Shown: piece after piece, positions 1 to 13,000 of the stretch
Position numbering within the stretch: the stretch's first letter is position 1
Layout: every line of letters starts with the position of its first letter
NCBI RefSeq assembly: GCF_016859285.1
Contig: NC_053408.1
Location: 6,568,213 to 6,632,212 of the forward strand
Length of the DNA stretch: 64,000 nt
Direction of reading: 5' to 3'
DNA from: Xiphias gladius
Lineage: Eukaryota; Chordata; Actinopteri; Istiophoriformes; Xiphiidae
The notes under the pieces: model-generated
The model's database searches: none
What the model saw: the letters and a program-made list of their open reading frames with translations, nothing else
What the model was told of the DNA's origin: nothing
Translations under genes and position numbers: made by a program

Positions 1-280
1 GTTTTCAGAAATCTGACTTTAATTGTATTTTTATTCTCCTGGATCTCCTGTTATAATCCAGTGTAACTACTGTAAATCCAAGATGATTACATGAACTTTT
101 CAGAGCGACCTTTCAGGCCCTCAAAGAGTGAGAATTATGTACTCAAAAGACAGATTTTCAGTGCACTATTCCTTTAAGCCCCTCATGTCATTCTCTTTCT
201 TTTTGACTGATGTTTAGGCTCAGTTCAAGACTGTAATGTTCTCCCTGTGCGTGTCTTTGTGTTTTTTCTTTGATCCACAG

Positions 281-361
281 TACTCCCCCAGTATGAGGGC
301 CACCTATCTGTCCATGACCGAGGAACAGAGTAGACACTTTGGGAACGACTTCCAAGCATAG
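281..361 (+). CDS. ttyh2: Terminal coding exon of an upstream gene, probably ttyh2 (copy 1)
   Basis: A 27-codon segment starts right after a good acceptor (pyrimidine-rich tract ending in ccacag) and ends in TAG. It contains SMRATYLSMTEEQ and ends HFGNDFQA. The exon begins with Tyr, which could be the last residue of a PPxY motif split by the intron. From memory this resembles the cytoplasmic C-terminus of tweety homolog 2, a multi-pass membrane protein whose PY motif binds a NEDD4-type ubiquitin ligase. Position also fits, because TTYH2 lies upstream of KIF19 in human on the same strand. The rest of the gene is outside the window. The identity rests on a short peptide and synteny, so it is moderate. 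The same exon recurs 977 bp downstream. Confidence 0.6.
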   Translation, partial: YSPSMRATYLSMTEEQSRHFGNDFQA

Positions 362-2610
362 ACTTCTTTATCTGTCCGATGGAGAGAAACGGCATCACAC
401 ACGCACGCGCGCTCAACAAGAGAGGAGTGTGTTGCTTATTCTAAGCATCGCAAAGAACAGTGTAACATCTAGTTTGTCCAGGACTCCATCGTGTGCAGTC
501 TCAGGACAATGGAACCATATCTGTACTGTTCTCCATGTGTTGTACGCTCATAAATGATTGATCTCACTTTTCTGCCCCCAAGTCTTTTGTCGGAGAACTT
601 GACCTGCTCCTAATCTGTTGTGTTCCCCGGCTGCCTGACACAAGTTTTGAAACACAGTATGGGCTGTATAAATCGGCCTTGTTGTCACACATCGAGCGGG
701 AAGAGGTGCGATGACCGTCTGCGGGAGGCTGAGTCCTTCGGGTTAAACATGGTGATGCAACAGATGGTAGAAGCAATTCGGAGGTTCATTTCTCACTGCG
801 GCAAAACTAAGCAACATGTTCCCGATAAAGTGAGAAAAAAGACCATTTGAAATGATTTGTCTCCTGTTTGATGGAATATTTTCCCTCTACAGTCCCTCAA
901 GGCCTTGAAAGGGAGGTATATATTCCTTTTGACAACTTCCATTCAGGTCTCCGATGAGAAAAATGTGAACGTGACAGCTGATGTAAACATGCCAATATGT
1001 TTTTCTTTTATTCTCCTGGATCTCCTGTTATAATCCAGTGTAACTACTGTAAATCCAAGATGATTACATGAACTTTTCAGAGCGACCTTTCAGGCCCTCA
1101 AAGAGTGAGAATTATGTACTCAAAAGACAGATTTTCAGTGCACTATTCCTTTAAGCCCCTCATGTCATTCTCTTTCTTTTTGACTGATGTTTAGGCTCAG
1201 TTCAAGACTGTAATGTTCTCCCTGTGCGTGTCTTTGTGTTTTTTCTTTGATCCACAGTACTCCCCCAGTATGAGGGCCACCTATCTGTCCATGACCGAGG
1301 AACAGAGTAGACACTTTGGGAACGACTTCCAAGCATAGACTTCTTTATCTGTCCGATGGAGAGAAACGGCATCACACACGCACGCGCGCTCAACAAGAGA
1401 GGAGTGTGTTGCTTATTCTAAGCATCGCAAAGAACAGTGTAACATCTAGTTTGTCCAGGACTCCATCGTGTGCAGTCTCAGGACAATGGAACCATATCTG
1501 TACTGTTCTCCATGTGTTGTACGCTCATAAATGATTGATCTCACTTTTCTGCCCCCAAGTCCTTTGTCGGAGAACTTGACCTGCTCCTAATCTGTTGTGT
1601 TCCCCGGCTGCCTGACACAAGTTTTGAAACACAGTATGGGCTGTATAAATCGGCCTTGTTGTCACACATCGAGCGGGAAGAGGTGCGATGACCGTCTGCG
1701 GGAGGCTGAGTCCTTCGGGTTAAACATGGTGATGCAACAGATGGTAGAAGCAATTCGGAGGGTTCATTTCTCACTGCGGCAAAACTAAGCAACATGTTCC
1801 CGATAAAGTGAGAAAAAAGACCATTTGAAATGATTTGTCTCCTGTTTGATGGAATATTTTCCCTCTACAGTCCCTCAAGGCCTTGAAAGGGAGGTATATA
1901 TTCCTTTTGACAACTTACATTCAGGTCTCCGATGAGAAAAATGTGAACGTGACAGCTGATGTAAACATGCCAATATGTTTTTCTTTTATTCCTCCTGCTT
2001 GATATTTGTGAAGCACAAACCCAGCACCGGCAGCCGACAGCGGGAGGTACTGTTGAGATATACAGTAATTTATTTACATTCATGCACAGACACACCTGCG
2101 AGTGAAGCTTTATGAGACCACGACTTCTGTAAATAAGTTGTACAATAACAGATTGTTGTCTTCTGAGTTGATTGTGTTTAAAATGTGCCATTTTTTTTTT
2201 AAATATTTTTTCTAGTTTTGCGTGGCAATTTCACATAGGATCACTCTTTTTTTGTATTTTCTAAAGGGCCATTAATTCATATTGTCTGCATATCTAATTC
2301 AACTAATACAATAAAGTTGTAATTTCTGCCGTAACTTGGGAAGCTGCGCTGCTCTAACTATAATTACTGAGAATATTCGGGTAATTATTTTCATCGAAAC
2401 AACTTATCCAAACAGTGCATGTTTGGATCGACTAACAATGGTTTTCTGTAGGGATTTAATACATGCAGTGTCATTTATTAATAATGATTTTGTTAAGTGT
2501 TGTTTCTTTCAGCATGTTACACTACAGGCGCCGAGAGTGGTGCTCAATTTTGTGTGTGGCCTCAGACTGCGGGGTCTAACTGTGAGTTGAATAAACCTGT
2601 TTTCGGTACA
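362..2610 (+). other. ttyh2: 3' UTR region of the ttyh2-like gene, with poly(A) signals
   Basis: No coding signal follows the TAG stops. AATAAA hexamers occur at 2310-2315 and 2590-2595. The second is followed by a T/G-rich stretch typical of a cleavage/polyadenylation site, so transcription probably ends near 2610. The short ORFs inside are duplicated passively with the 977-bp unit and look non-coding. Confidence 0.55.
1258..1338 (+). CDS. ttyh2: Second copy of the ttyh2-like terminal exon
   Basis: Identical at nucleotide level to the 281-361 exon, including its acceptor and TAG stop. It belongs to the second unit of a 977-bp tandem duplication. Either copy could serve as the last exon: an upstream donor could splice to the first or the second acceptor and give the same protein end with a different 3' UTR. 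If the duplication is an assembly artefact, only one exon exists. Confidence 0.5.
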   Translation, partial: YSPSMRATYLSMTEEQSRHFGNDFQA

Positions 2611-4020
2611 TCTTGGCGTGTCTTCGTTTTGTTGTTGGGTGCTAATGGGCGCACACTCCCACCAGGAGAAGTGGGGGAACCCATAGTTTTTCTTAGGATA
2701 CGTTTAACTGCAGCAGTGTCACCTGTACTTCCTCTTAACTGTTTGACAAAAGTTACCAAGCTATAACACTGTCATCAACACCACAGAGCAACCCTAAAGT
2801 CTCAAAAGATGTTGTTTTAAGACTTACACCCATCGAAGACACTGTAATACCGGCTCATAGCTTGTTCGCACAGTGTAGTATCTTTACTCACAAGATAAGA
2901 AATGCAGTCTTTCAGGGGGCTCCAAGAGAGATTTAATTGGAAAACGAATGGACCGATGAAATGCTACATGAGATGTCATAGATGTTCACTACTGATGTGT
3001 TCACATGTGCCTTCACTTCCTACATACCTTCCTAGACACAGCTTGTATTTTTAAGAATTTTGAACCGTAAATTAATATTTTTGCAGAAAAACCATATCAA
3101 ACAAATAATTATTCCAAGCAGAGTATTTTTTTTTAAATATGTTTCAAAAGATGTCTGGAGGAGATCTTTGATTTAACCAGTATTTCATTCAATTTATGTT
3201 TAAAAGGTAAGCGACTGCAGGAGTCATTTCATGTACACCACTTCGATCTCTCATCAGGGACAAAAGGCCTTTTTGGCAATCAAAGATAGTTACGGTATCT
3301 TCAGTAGTGACTTTTTTGTCATTGATGAATGATGAAAATGTACCAGGAAGAAACTGAGTTTGGTCATCGTTTTATTTTTTGTGAGGTTGTTTTAGTTGTG
3401 CTGTTTATTTATTTATTTTTGTTTTTCTTTTTTGGTAGAGCTGTTTGTGTGTGTTATGTCCTGTAGGTGTTTTGGCCATTTGAGTTTGCATGAAACTACA
3501 TTTTATGGCACCTGCGTTTTATTTTATTTCTTTATTTTTCAACCCAAAAAAAGAATTAAAAAAAAAAACCCAGAATGACTAGTGTGGGTATCCGATCTTT
3601 TTTTTTTTTATTTATTGTTTATAATGAAATATCTTCGGATTCGATCTTGTGGTCAGAACAAGCTGTTAGTGACCGCAATCCCAGCCAGGTCGTTTTTATT
3701 TCTTACGGCAGGTGTCAGCATAGCGTTACGGACGGTGCTGCTCGCAGCCGCGCCACCGTCGGTCCTGAATGAAACGCTGTGGCGGTTAACGGCACACGGT
3801 GCACCGGAATATCACAGGTCAGGGTGGAACACTCTAGAAAGTAAAAGGTTAAACGACAACAGCCAACGGTTATAATGTGTATATGTTTGTTTTTCAAATT
3901 TGGCGACACATAAAAAACACACTAAATCATGGTGTTATATATATATATATAACACCATGATTTATTTAGCAAAAATTCAAGATAACACGTTTTTATTTTG
4001 TAATCGGAAGTACTGTTGTT
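2611..4020. other. Intergenic spacer between ttyh2-like gene and kif19
   Basis: A/T-rich with T-runs and no exon-like segment on either strand. The one notable structure is a 42-bp perfect palindrome at 3923-3964. In human the gene DNAI2 lies between TTYH2 and KIF19; nothing WD-repeat-like is visible here and the spacer is only about 1.4 kb. Confidence 0.6.
3923..3964. repeat. 42-bp perfect palindrome with AT core
   Basis: The arms TAAATCATGGTGTT and AACACCATGATTTA flank an (AT)7 core. Every position pairs around the centre 3943/3944, with no unpaired loop. It lies about 450 bp upstream of the likely kif19 transcription start. It could be a cruciform-forming site or the remnant of a small inverted-repeat element. 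Confidence 0.9.
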
Positions 4021-4029
4021 TACGGTAGT

Positions 4030-4620
4030 TAGCTTGATACCACCGGTGCTACGAGGATCTCCAGGGACAACCTGCTCGCGCACGCACGCACGCACACACG
4101 CACGCACGCACGCAGAGCAGCAGCAGGGCAGCGGAGAGCAGCGATAGTAGAGGGAAGTGAATGTAGCAGGCGGGCCGCCGCTGCCGCCGCTGCCGCCGGT
4201 GTTACCTGCCCCCCCCCCCGGCTCCGTCCGCCGACAGGTGACTTGTCGTCGCGTCCGTGTCCCGGGCCCGCCGAGCGGAAACGCACAGCGGGAAACGGCG
4301 GAGCGTCGGCGCACTCTGAAGCCCGCAGTAGGGGGAGACCCGCCGGGACTCGGCGCACGGTGAAGACAGGAGGTCGTGAAGTGAAGAAAAAAAAAAAAAA
4401 AGACGCGACGTGAAAGCCGTTAGCCGGCGTAGGGGCTGCGGTTGGTCCTCCTCGGGGACAGTCGGACAGCGTCGCGGTCGCTGCGGAGAGCCCCAGCTAG
4501 TCGTTGAGTGTTAATGCGGAGGGTCGCCGGTGGGCTTTCCCAGAGGAGGCGGCAGCGCAGGTAGCGAGCAGGATGGTCCAGTGTCCCGTCTGCTGTTGAC
4601 GCTCATTATCCTTCACGACC
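4030..4620 (+). promoter_or_regulatory. kif19: kif19 CpG-rich promoter and 5' UTR
   Basis: Base composition changes sharply here from A/T-rich to G/C-rich with many CpGs, as in a CpG-island promoter. A (GCAC)n-type tract lies at about 4077-4115, an A-run at about 4385-4401, and a C-run near 4210. The start site cannot be placed exactly, probably 4350-4500. Two short upstream ORFs precede the kif19 ATG, at 4514-4564 and 4573-4599, and could lower translation. Confidence 0.65.
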
Positions 4621-7048
4621 ATGAGGGACACGGGGGAGTCAAAGGACCAACAACTTACTGTGAGTTCACACTGACGTTACTGTCCGTCCTTTTAATGTTG
4701 TTGTTTTGTTTTGGTTTTTTATTCTTATTATTCCCAATATGCCCAGAGTTGTTGCAAGAGTTTCCCTATTTTTACTCAAACAAGCTGTTGTTTGTGGTCA
4801 ATAACAGAAAAATGTAACCCAGAAATCTGCTGCTAATGGTACACTCAGTGGCCACTTTATTAGGTACAGTAGTTCACTTTTTTATGCCATAAATCTTCAA
4901 TTTTTTGACATTGTAAGAAATGTCTGCATTCAAGTATGTGTTTTTTTTAGTGAAAGGTGGTGTTGCACTGGACTACATTAGAGAGTCGTTTCTAACGTTT
5001 TTGTCTTCCCTATTTACATGCGTGGGTGGGGGGTCAGAGTATTGGATGTAAATGTGTACCTAATAAAATGGCCACTGAGCGTATTTTTATTTTTATTTAT
5101 TAAATTTTTTAAATACACAAATGTTTCTTTCTGTAATTCCTAACCGAATGCATTGTTGGTGTTCAGAACTGCAACAATTAGTGGATTCATTGATCAGTCA
5201 GTCAAAAGAAAATTAATCAGGAACTATTTTGAATTTGCCGCTTTTCTCAGTCTTAAATTATATTAAGTTGAATATTTTTTACGTTTTGGAAGTTTAAAGA
5301 CGTCACCTTGGTGCTGTGTAGGACGTTATGATGGGCATTTATCACAGTTTTCTGATGTTTTATCCACCAAACATTTATAGACAAATAAATAATGGATCAA
5401 TCGAGAAAATACGTCACAGAGTAATCGATCATACACATACTTGTTAGTTGCAGCACTCTTGGTGTTATATGTTGGTTTTCCCAGCCTTTCACTACCTGCA
5501 CTGTGTTCTGCAGCCCATATCTGAATTATTGAAGTGGCTGTTTCAGTTGCCTGGCCTCTCTCTTGTCCAGCATGTAACATACTTTCTGCAGGGTGCTGAC
5601 AGAGAGAAGGCTTTGTTATTCCACCTGTTGCTTTGGTGGAACTGAGGTGGATTAGTATTGTTATTATTATTATTACAAACACCCCAGAAAGACCCAGACA
5701 GGCAACATACTCTAGATGCTGCAGTGTGTCTCAACAGTACATCTGAGTTATTCTTACCAGCTGAATGTTGTCATGGAACGACATCATGCAGGGAGAGAAA
5801 GGCTAACCGCAGGGTGACTCTGAATGACTGTATTAATGTAATAATTCTGTGTTTCAATCAATTAGTGGCTGTGTATCTGCCAAATGCTATTAGGTGTTGG
5901 AAAGGCAATTTTACCCTTTAAAACTACAGGTGTCTGTTTCACATTTGAGATGAGTGTTGCTGATTGACATGAATCGGGCTGTGAAGTGATTAAAAGTGGA
6001 ATTAAATTAGTCAGTCCAGTCATCCATCTGCTTTCTATCTGTTCAATCTGTCACCACATTGAGGGTGCTGGTGGCATGTAACGTATCCCAGCATGCACCG
6101 GACAGAAGGCAGGGTACACCGTAGCCCAGTCACTGAGATAACGCAGATTGACAGTCAAACACATTCATACTCATATTTACACCTATGGACAAACTGAGTT
6201 TCCAGTTGACCTAGCCTGCAGGCATCTGGGCTGTGGGACTGGAAACTAGGAAACATGTAAACCCAGGGCCTTGTAAATATGAGTGTTCTTTATTTTCTAG
6301 TTGTGTCTGTGCTTGGATATCCAGACATTTAGTCAATACTATAGGTTAAGCTTTGTTAACACTGGATCCTACACCTCACATAATGCAATGTAGTAGTGTA
6401 TTTTCTTTAGACTGTTATATGCCCACGTTTTTCAAACTCTACTCCCCCCTTTTTTGTAGTGTAGGCTCTCTGTTAAATTTTCTTAGTCTCAAACCTCAGA
6501 CCAAGTTAATCCTCATGAGCCCTTCAGGGTTTATTTTCTAAGACTTGACAAAAAGCTCCTCCAGGGCCGCAGAAGAAATATCCACCTGGTTTCACAACTT
6601 TTAAGATGACTTTAATGTTTAAAATGAGCACAGTTTCCCTTTAAGAATACAGAGGAATTCGCGAACGTACTGCAACTGGCAGTATGTCTAACAGGTAACC
6701 TCAACACATTTGCATATTCAATTACAACTTCAACTCCAGCGTCATTACATAGGTGGCCTGGCTGCCTTTACAATGATGGCAGCCAGCATCAATACAGACT
6801 CTAGCATCCTTTGTAAATAAGAACTCATTTAGTGTATAAGGTAGGGTACTCTTGTGTGCTGACAGTGTAATCTCTCCCCATTATTTTCTAACCTACAATT
6901 TCAGTCAATTGAATATCTGTGTGCTGATTAAATTCAAGGGCAACTGAATTCACTCTGTGTGCCGCAGGTTGCCTTGAGGATCCGACCCCTCAGCGATGCT
7001 GAGCAGGAGGAGACGGCTACGATCGTGGCCCATAGAGTAGACGACCAG
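4621..7048 (+). CDS. kif19: kif19 exons 1-2: start of the motor domain
   Basis: Exon 1 (4621-4659) encodes 13 residues, [13 protein letters not shown], and ends at a GTGAGT donor. Exon 2 (6968-7048) encodes [13 protein letters not shown] onward, the first beta strand of the kinesin fold. VxLRIRP is the conserved kinesin entry motif. Both end in phase 0. Intron 1 (4660-6967) holds a 240-bp inverted-repeat element, a TIR element and a SINE-like repeat. Confidence 0.95.
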
Positions 7049-10000
7049 GTGAGACGTCTTATATCCTACCTCTCTGTGTGTGTCAATATCCTGCTCACTT
7101 CTGTGCATGTGAGTGAGTGATGGGGGTCAGTGTGTGTGCTTGTGTGGGAGAGGGCTGTTGTCTCCGTTTCAGAACCCTCTTCCTGCCTTTCATGAGGCTG
7201 CACAGGGGACCTCGGTGAAGTTAGCAGCTCTCTTTAAAAACCAACTCGTTTGCAAAGCTCCAATGTCACATTTCATTTGTAAATTAATGCTGGATGGCTC
7301 AGACCTGAAGCAAAGAGAGTGACCTTTCTAATGACTAATAGAAATGTACAAATTCTTTCATAAGCAGACAGCTGAAAGCCTGCTATAGTGAATGCCTGGG
7401 GTTTAATTGGACATCAGCAGCTGCAGAGAAGGCAGTGTGGCGCAAGCCTAAGCCTTGAAGACACTTAGGCTGATAACAAAGACTTTTAACTAGGGCAGCC
7501 AGTAATAATTATTTCTGTTATGGATTCATCTAAGAGTTATGTAATCATTTTCAGTCAGCTAATCATTTAATAGAGCACTCCACCAATATATCATTGCACT
7601 CCCATAACATTGACAAACTCATGATGGACAGTTTAATAAAAGTATTAGATCGATGCAGCAGAACCAGAGATATCAAAAGTTTTCTTACAGCTTCTTTCAC
7701 ATATGCGGTAGTACCTGAAAACACACTGATGTGTTAAAATTGACGCACATCCCCTTTAAGCACTGCCTCGATTTTACTTATGCGATCACCCTGAAGGATT
7801 TATTGATATTTCTTAGTTCCAAATCTTGTAAGATCACTCTTGAAAAGTATTTGAAACTGAAATGCTTTTAAGAAATTAATGCCATTCTTTGCATCGAATA
7901 AAAGACACATTTATAGAACAAAAAGCTTTATTGAAATAAATGCCCTGTTTGTTTGGTAATAGTGACTCCTGCGGACGTCTGTTACTGCTGCTGGTAACTT
8001 CATTTTACTGACCACTGCCTACCAGCTAAAACACACCAACCATAACAACAGCCTTCAGTCAAATTTTTTTAGATTTAATATATTGCTTCTGCTGCTTGCT
8101 TAGCTTTTCTCTAACTCACACCCACCACTTCTTCTGTACTGCCACTGAATGAATTGCTTGCTGAAATATATTACACACATTAAGCTGATTCAAGGCCTAT
8201 TAGTTTACTTTATCGGTTTTTGTTACAGCTGAAACGGTTAATCAAGTAACAGAAAAATAATCAGCAACTATTTTGATAACAGATTCATTGTTTAAGTAAT
8301 GTTTTAAGAAAAAAATGCGAAAAAAAAAAAAAAAAACTGGTTCCAGCTTTTCAATTGTCAAAATTTTTTTATAGTATATTTTCTTAGTCTTCTATGATAG
8401 GAAACTTAATTTTTTGGGGTTTTGGACTGTTGGTTGAATGAAACACAACATTTGAAGACGTCTCCTTCGGCTTTGAGAACTCGTGACAGGCGTTTGCCAT
8501 TTGCTGACAAATGTTTACCAGACAATGAATTGATTAATTATGAAATGAATCAGTAGCATCATAGCGTCAGATAATCGTTAGTTGCAGCTGTAATTTGAAC
8601 ATATTGTATATTTCAATCATCTAATATGTTGACAACAGCCCTATGTCTGGCTCTGTTCACTCTATTCCCACTTGGGTCTTTTGGGTGTTTTTAGTTTTTT
8701 CTTCCTGACCAATTTTAGATGGCTTTCTGATTTATTTGGCAACTAAACTGCTTTGAATGGAGCCATTATGCTAATTGTTTTTTCCATTAGCGTAAACCAT
8801 GACAGGGATGTTTCTGAATAAACAGAATGTAGATTGGCTAACAGCAGAGAACTATTGTTATAGGTATTATATAAACTACGCCAGAGACATGGATTTTGGT
8901 ATGATTTATTCTGGCTGTACAAAAATATTTAAACTAACTGGGCCTCGATTGTTGTCATACAGCAGAGGTGTTTTTTTCCTGAGAGGATCTTGTCCTTAGA
9001 GCATGACAACTGCGCCCAGTATGTAATTAGGCTGTTACCAGGTGACCTCCCATATGAGAAGGACAGACTGTATGTACAAGCTCCATGAGGACCATATTTA
9101 CCGGCAGTCCTCGCTCGAACTGGTCCCTCTTGGAGACCATTTAGCAGTACCACTGGTGAGTGTGTGATGATGATGAAGGTAGTGCAAATGATTATGAGCA
9201 TCGTGACTGGGAAGCTGCTGAGGTGTCTCCTCGCTCAGCGTAGGCTGATTGAGGAAATAGTGGGCACAAAGGGTGGTGGGCAGCGTCTCTTAATTAACCG
9301 AGACAAAGCCAGAAAAGTAACAGCATATCAACAGCTGACACAGTGACTCAGATTTGCCTCAGTGTAACGGTGACAAATGCTAGAGGGAAGCATTAAATTC
9401 ATACAAGGAAGTGATTAGCAGTGTTTGCTCATGCTGCTGAAGGATTTTACTAGAGAACACTTCTGGAAACAGATAATCCATTGCGCTGAGATCTGACTTG
9501 TTTGTCTGTCTTCTCAGAAGTAATTCAATTAAACCAAGTCTTAAGGCCAACATCAGCGCTCCTGTATGCCATGACATCATTAAAATAGGCCCGGACTCAG
9601 GGGATTAGAGTAGAGCGGCAGGCAGGCAGATATGGTGCTGACACCATAATGCCACGCAGACACCACAATAAAGCTTGTTTATTGTCTCTGTTCACCTGCA
9701 GTTTGTTGACTTTACCCCTGAATAGCACAGTTCAAACTGTATTATGTCTTCGGAGAGAATTAGAAGTGGGCAGATATACTGTATACTCTCTATGGGGTTA
9801 CATCAAGTTCACCCAGGCATGTTTGCACCAAAGGAGTAGCGGGGCTTACAATACACACTTGTTATTGAGGCAGTGGGGTTGTTGGAATCTGTTTGTTTAC
9901 CCAGGGTTTACCTGGACTGCCCTCACACGAATGGAGGGGAGGTAGTGAGGTAGATCACAACAAGACCGGGATTGGATTATAGTGCATGGGATGGCTGAAT

Positions 10001-13000
10001 CTGTTTACCTATAGCTGTCACTCTTGCCCCAGCCATCACACATCACACAAATATATGCAGATAAATTCATACAGATAACGCCTTCAAACATTTTTACATG
10101 CTGTCTTTTTGCAAATACACACAACTATGTTCTGATTACTTTGTTTACGAGACAGACCAGCAGGCTGGCGATGACCATATGGCCTACAGGTAGTGCTCAG
10201 ACAGATTAGCTGCTGGTGCCTCACTTGGCTGACTGGGTGAGAGTACTCAGTTCTAGCTGTCCTGGCAGAAAGCAGACAACTCGAAGCTGGCTAAGCCTGC
10301 GGAGATGAGCTCATTTGATGGGCTTTAGCTCAGGTTAAGCCTTTTGCCACCTGCTCTCTTTCTCTCTCTGGCTTACTCTTCCCCCCACTGACAGCCTCAG
10401 GGGATCCAGCCACTTCCTTTCATGGACCACCTGTTGCCCGTTATGCTCAATGGGCTTTCCTTGTAGTATACAGGTCAGAGGTGTACTGAGGTGGATTTAT
10501 GAATGAGATATTAAATGGCTCAGGCTGAGCTATTTTTATTCAGGTACGGTCCTAATACTGTGTTACTGGCTTAGAAAAAGACAGTGTCTTTTATCCCAAA
10601 CTGTAAACAAGACAGACTTCAGCAGCAAAAATATTTCTAGTCAAGTTTTATCTTGGAACCTAATGTCCAGTAGAAGGAAAATTCAACGGTCATTTTTGAG
10701 GAGCGTCATGTAATTACACCTTCATGTGGGCAGGAGACGAAGTGTTCTGGCCAGCTTCTTAATGACACAGGTTAGAGAAATTAAGAATCCAGCCATACCG
10801 GTGTTGTCTGGGACACTATGAATAGTGAAAACCGTAGACATCTCAATTTGATTTGGGACTAAAGAACAACCAGGAAGACCAGGAAGATTGTATATTGTAA
10901 CTAATTTTAAGTTGTAAAGAAGAGGTTCTAGATTAGAAACAGGCTAACGTGATCGTTGTGAAAAAGAAAAAAGTGGTTTTGGTTATGTCTTATGAGATAA
11001 AGGTTGTTGTTGGGTGTTAGAGCATCTTTGAATGTACCAGTATGTTTTTTGCTCTATTATTCAGCTAAGACATTTATGCATGCTATGATCCTTTCACACG
11101 TCTTATTGTATTACATGTTGCAGTGCAGCCAGAAACAGTGAGGAGACCTCTAGACTCCTTTTACTGTACAAACAAACCTTAAAAATGCCAATTCAGTATC
11201 ATCATTGTAGGATACTGGAGAAACATCATCTCCTAAGCTTTGAAAATTTTAGACTTTTCTCAAATCTGTGTCTTGTGTACAAAATTTTAAATGGTTTGGC
11301 CCTTCCCACATTACGTGACTTTGTTTACTTTTGTCCGGGAAAATCAATAAAATCCACAAGAATATCTTCTATAAGAGATTTTACTGTACCCTTCCATCGC
11401 AGTCAGCTTTCTCTGTGAAAGCCACAACTCACTGAATCTGAGCAGATAGTGCAGCTCTATGCAATACCAATGGGCTCGTGACATTGGTAAAGTGTCACAT
11501 CTTGTCACTCAGTTAAAATTAAGAACAAATGTTGCTGACAACTTGTTGATCGTGTTGATGATCAACAAGCTGTTGTTTGTATTTACACTCTCAAACAGCT
11601 CACTACTGAAAATAGCCTGTAGTATTTCACGTTGGAGTACAAGATGCAGAGAGGTGATGTCATCCCTCCAAGAGGCTAATGGGAAAGCTATGTTTAGCCC
11701 CCAAGGGATAAAGATGGTCGCTCAACCTCGAGAATCTCACTGCCGATTTTACTCTGCTTACAAAAGACTGTTGTGGTCTCGAAGGCTAAACATACATGTG
11801 GTGGGAGTTTAGAACGTACATTAGACAGGATAACTGACACTGATCAAAAGTATGTATACACTACAGAATACACTTAATGCCTAAAACCAGTGTTTTAGGT
11901 TTAATACATTTACACAGATCCCAGGTTCCTTATTCCAAAACAATCCGTTTTTCAACATATTGGCAGTGACGGTTAAGTCAGTACAGTAATCAAGCATGTT
12001 TGTAGATGCATTCATACGCATGCAGATGTACTGTAAATATCCTGTTATTTGAACTGAGTGTTTACAGCCTGCAGGTTGTGCCTTAGCCCTAGAACTTGTT
12101 AAGCATGTCTTCGGCAAGGCTGGCCTGTCAGTAGTACACAGTGGGGAATGCTTCATAGTGAGGCCTTGTCTCCATGGAGACACCTAGACAAGGTCAGGGC
12201 CATTGTTTGTTTTTTGTTTTTTTTGTAATTCCTGTTCCTCAGTAGTAGAGTCCTCCATATAGGAGAATAAAGAAAAAACAGCAAGGGAAGAAGGCCACAA
12301 CAGCTATGAGATTTTTTCCATGTCTGCAGATGAATTGGCTGGAATAAATACATTCTTTGATGACACATTTGCTCAGCTCAGTTGTTGGCAGGCTTGTCAG
12401 TGCAATCTGGGTTTGATGTAAGAGCAGCAGCAATAAATATATCGCACAAAGTATTGATCTTTTCAGAGTGTATTTTTGTTGTGTGCAAGGAATAAAAGAC
12501 TAAAAAGCCCTTCTTGATAACATCGAGGGGAGTGGAGCCTTCAAAATAATTTTCTCACCATGTATCCATTCATACATTTACCTGACTTAAAAAAAACAAA
12601 AAACCTTAGGGGCAGGTGGTTCATTCTCATCCCCGAGAAAGAAAATGTCGGCCAGCAGGCAAACAAAAATGTACCATTTTGTCCCTTTGTAAAGATCAAG
12701 TCCTTGAAAACAATAAGCAGCATTCAGCCTGTTCCGAGCACAAGTCTACTTGATTACAGTTTTGTCCATGAATTGGCAGATTTCCTTCCTTTGTGGAGTA
12801 CGAAGCACCTCACCTCAAGTGCTCAGTGTAGAGTTTCAACCTCTGAACAGGTCTGTCAGTGAAAAGGAGATTCAAATTGTTTTCACCTCAGAGGCTGCGC
12901 TGTCTTTAGCCTGATTCAGCAAAAAGCAGCTCCCCCTGGAAAACAAACTACTGTGAATGAGAAAGGCATTGTACTTCAAACAACATCTAATCTGGGATGT

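Larger units (their letters stand above)
29..1988. repeat. Recent tandem duplication, two 977-bp units
   Basis: Unit 1 (about 29-1005/1011) and unit 2 (about 1006-1988) run head to tail. I found only three differences: T585 versus C1562, one extra G in unit 2 near 1759, and C939 versus A1917. The junction has a short shared stretch, tttattc plus ctcct, suggesting microhomology. Each unit holds intron sequence, the last ttyh2-like exon and most of its 3' UTR. Confidence 0.95.

Noticed and set aside
339..557. Duplicated ORFs at 339-557 and 1316-1534
   Set aside because: They start inside the ttyh2-like exon in another frame and run into its 3' UTR; they appear twice only because of the tandem duplication.
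3922..4358. Two overlapping minus-strand ORFs of 109-130 codons at the kif19 promoter
   Set aside because: Low-complexity Ala/Arg/Cys-rich reading of a CpG island with GCAC repeats; no conserved pattern.
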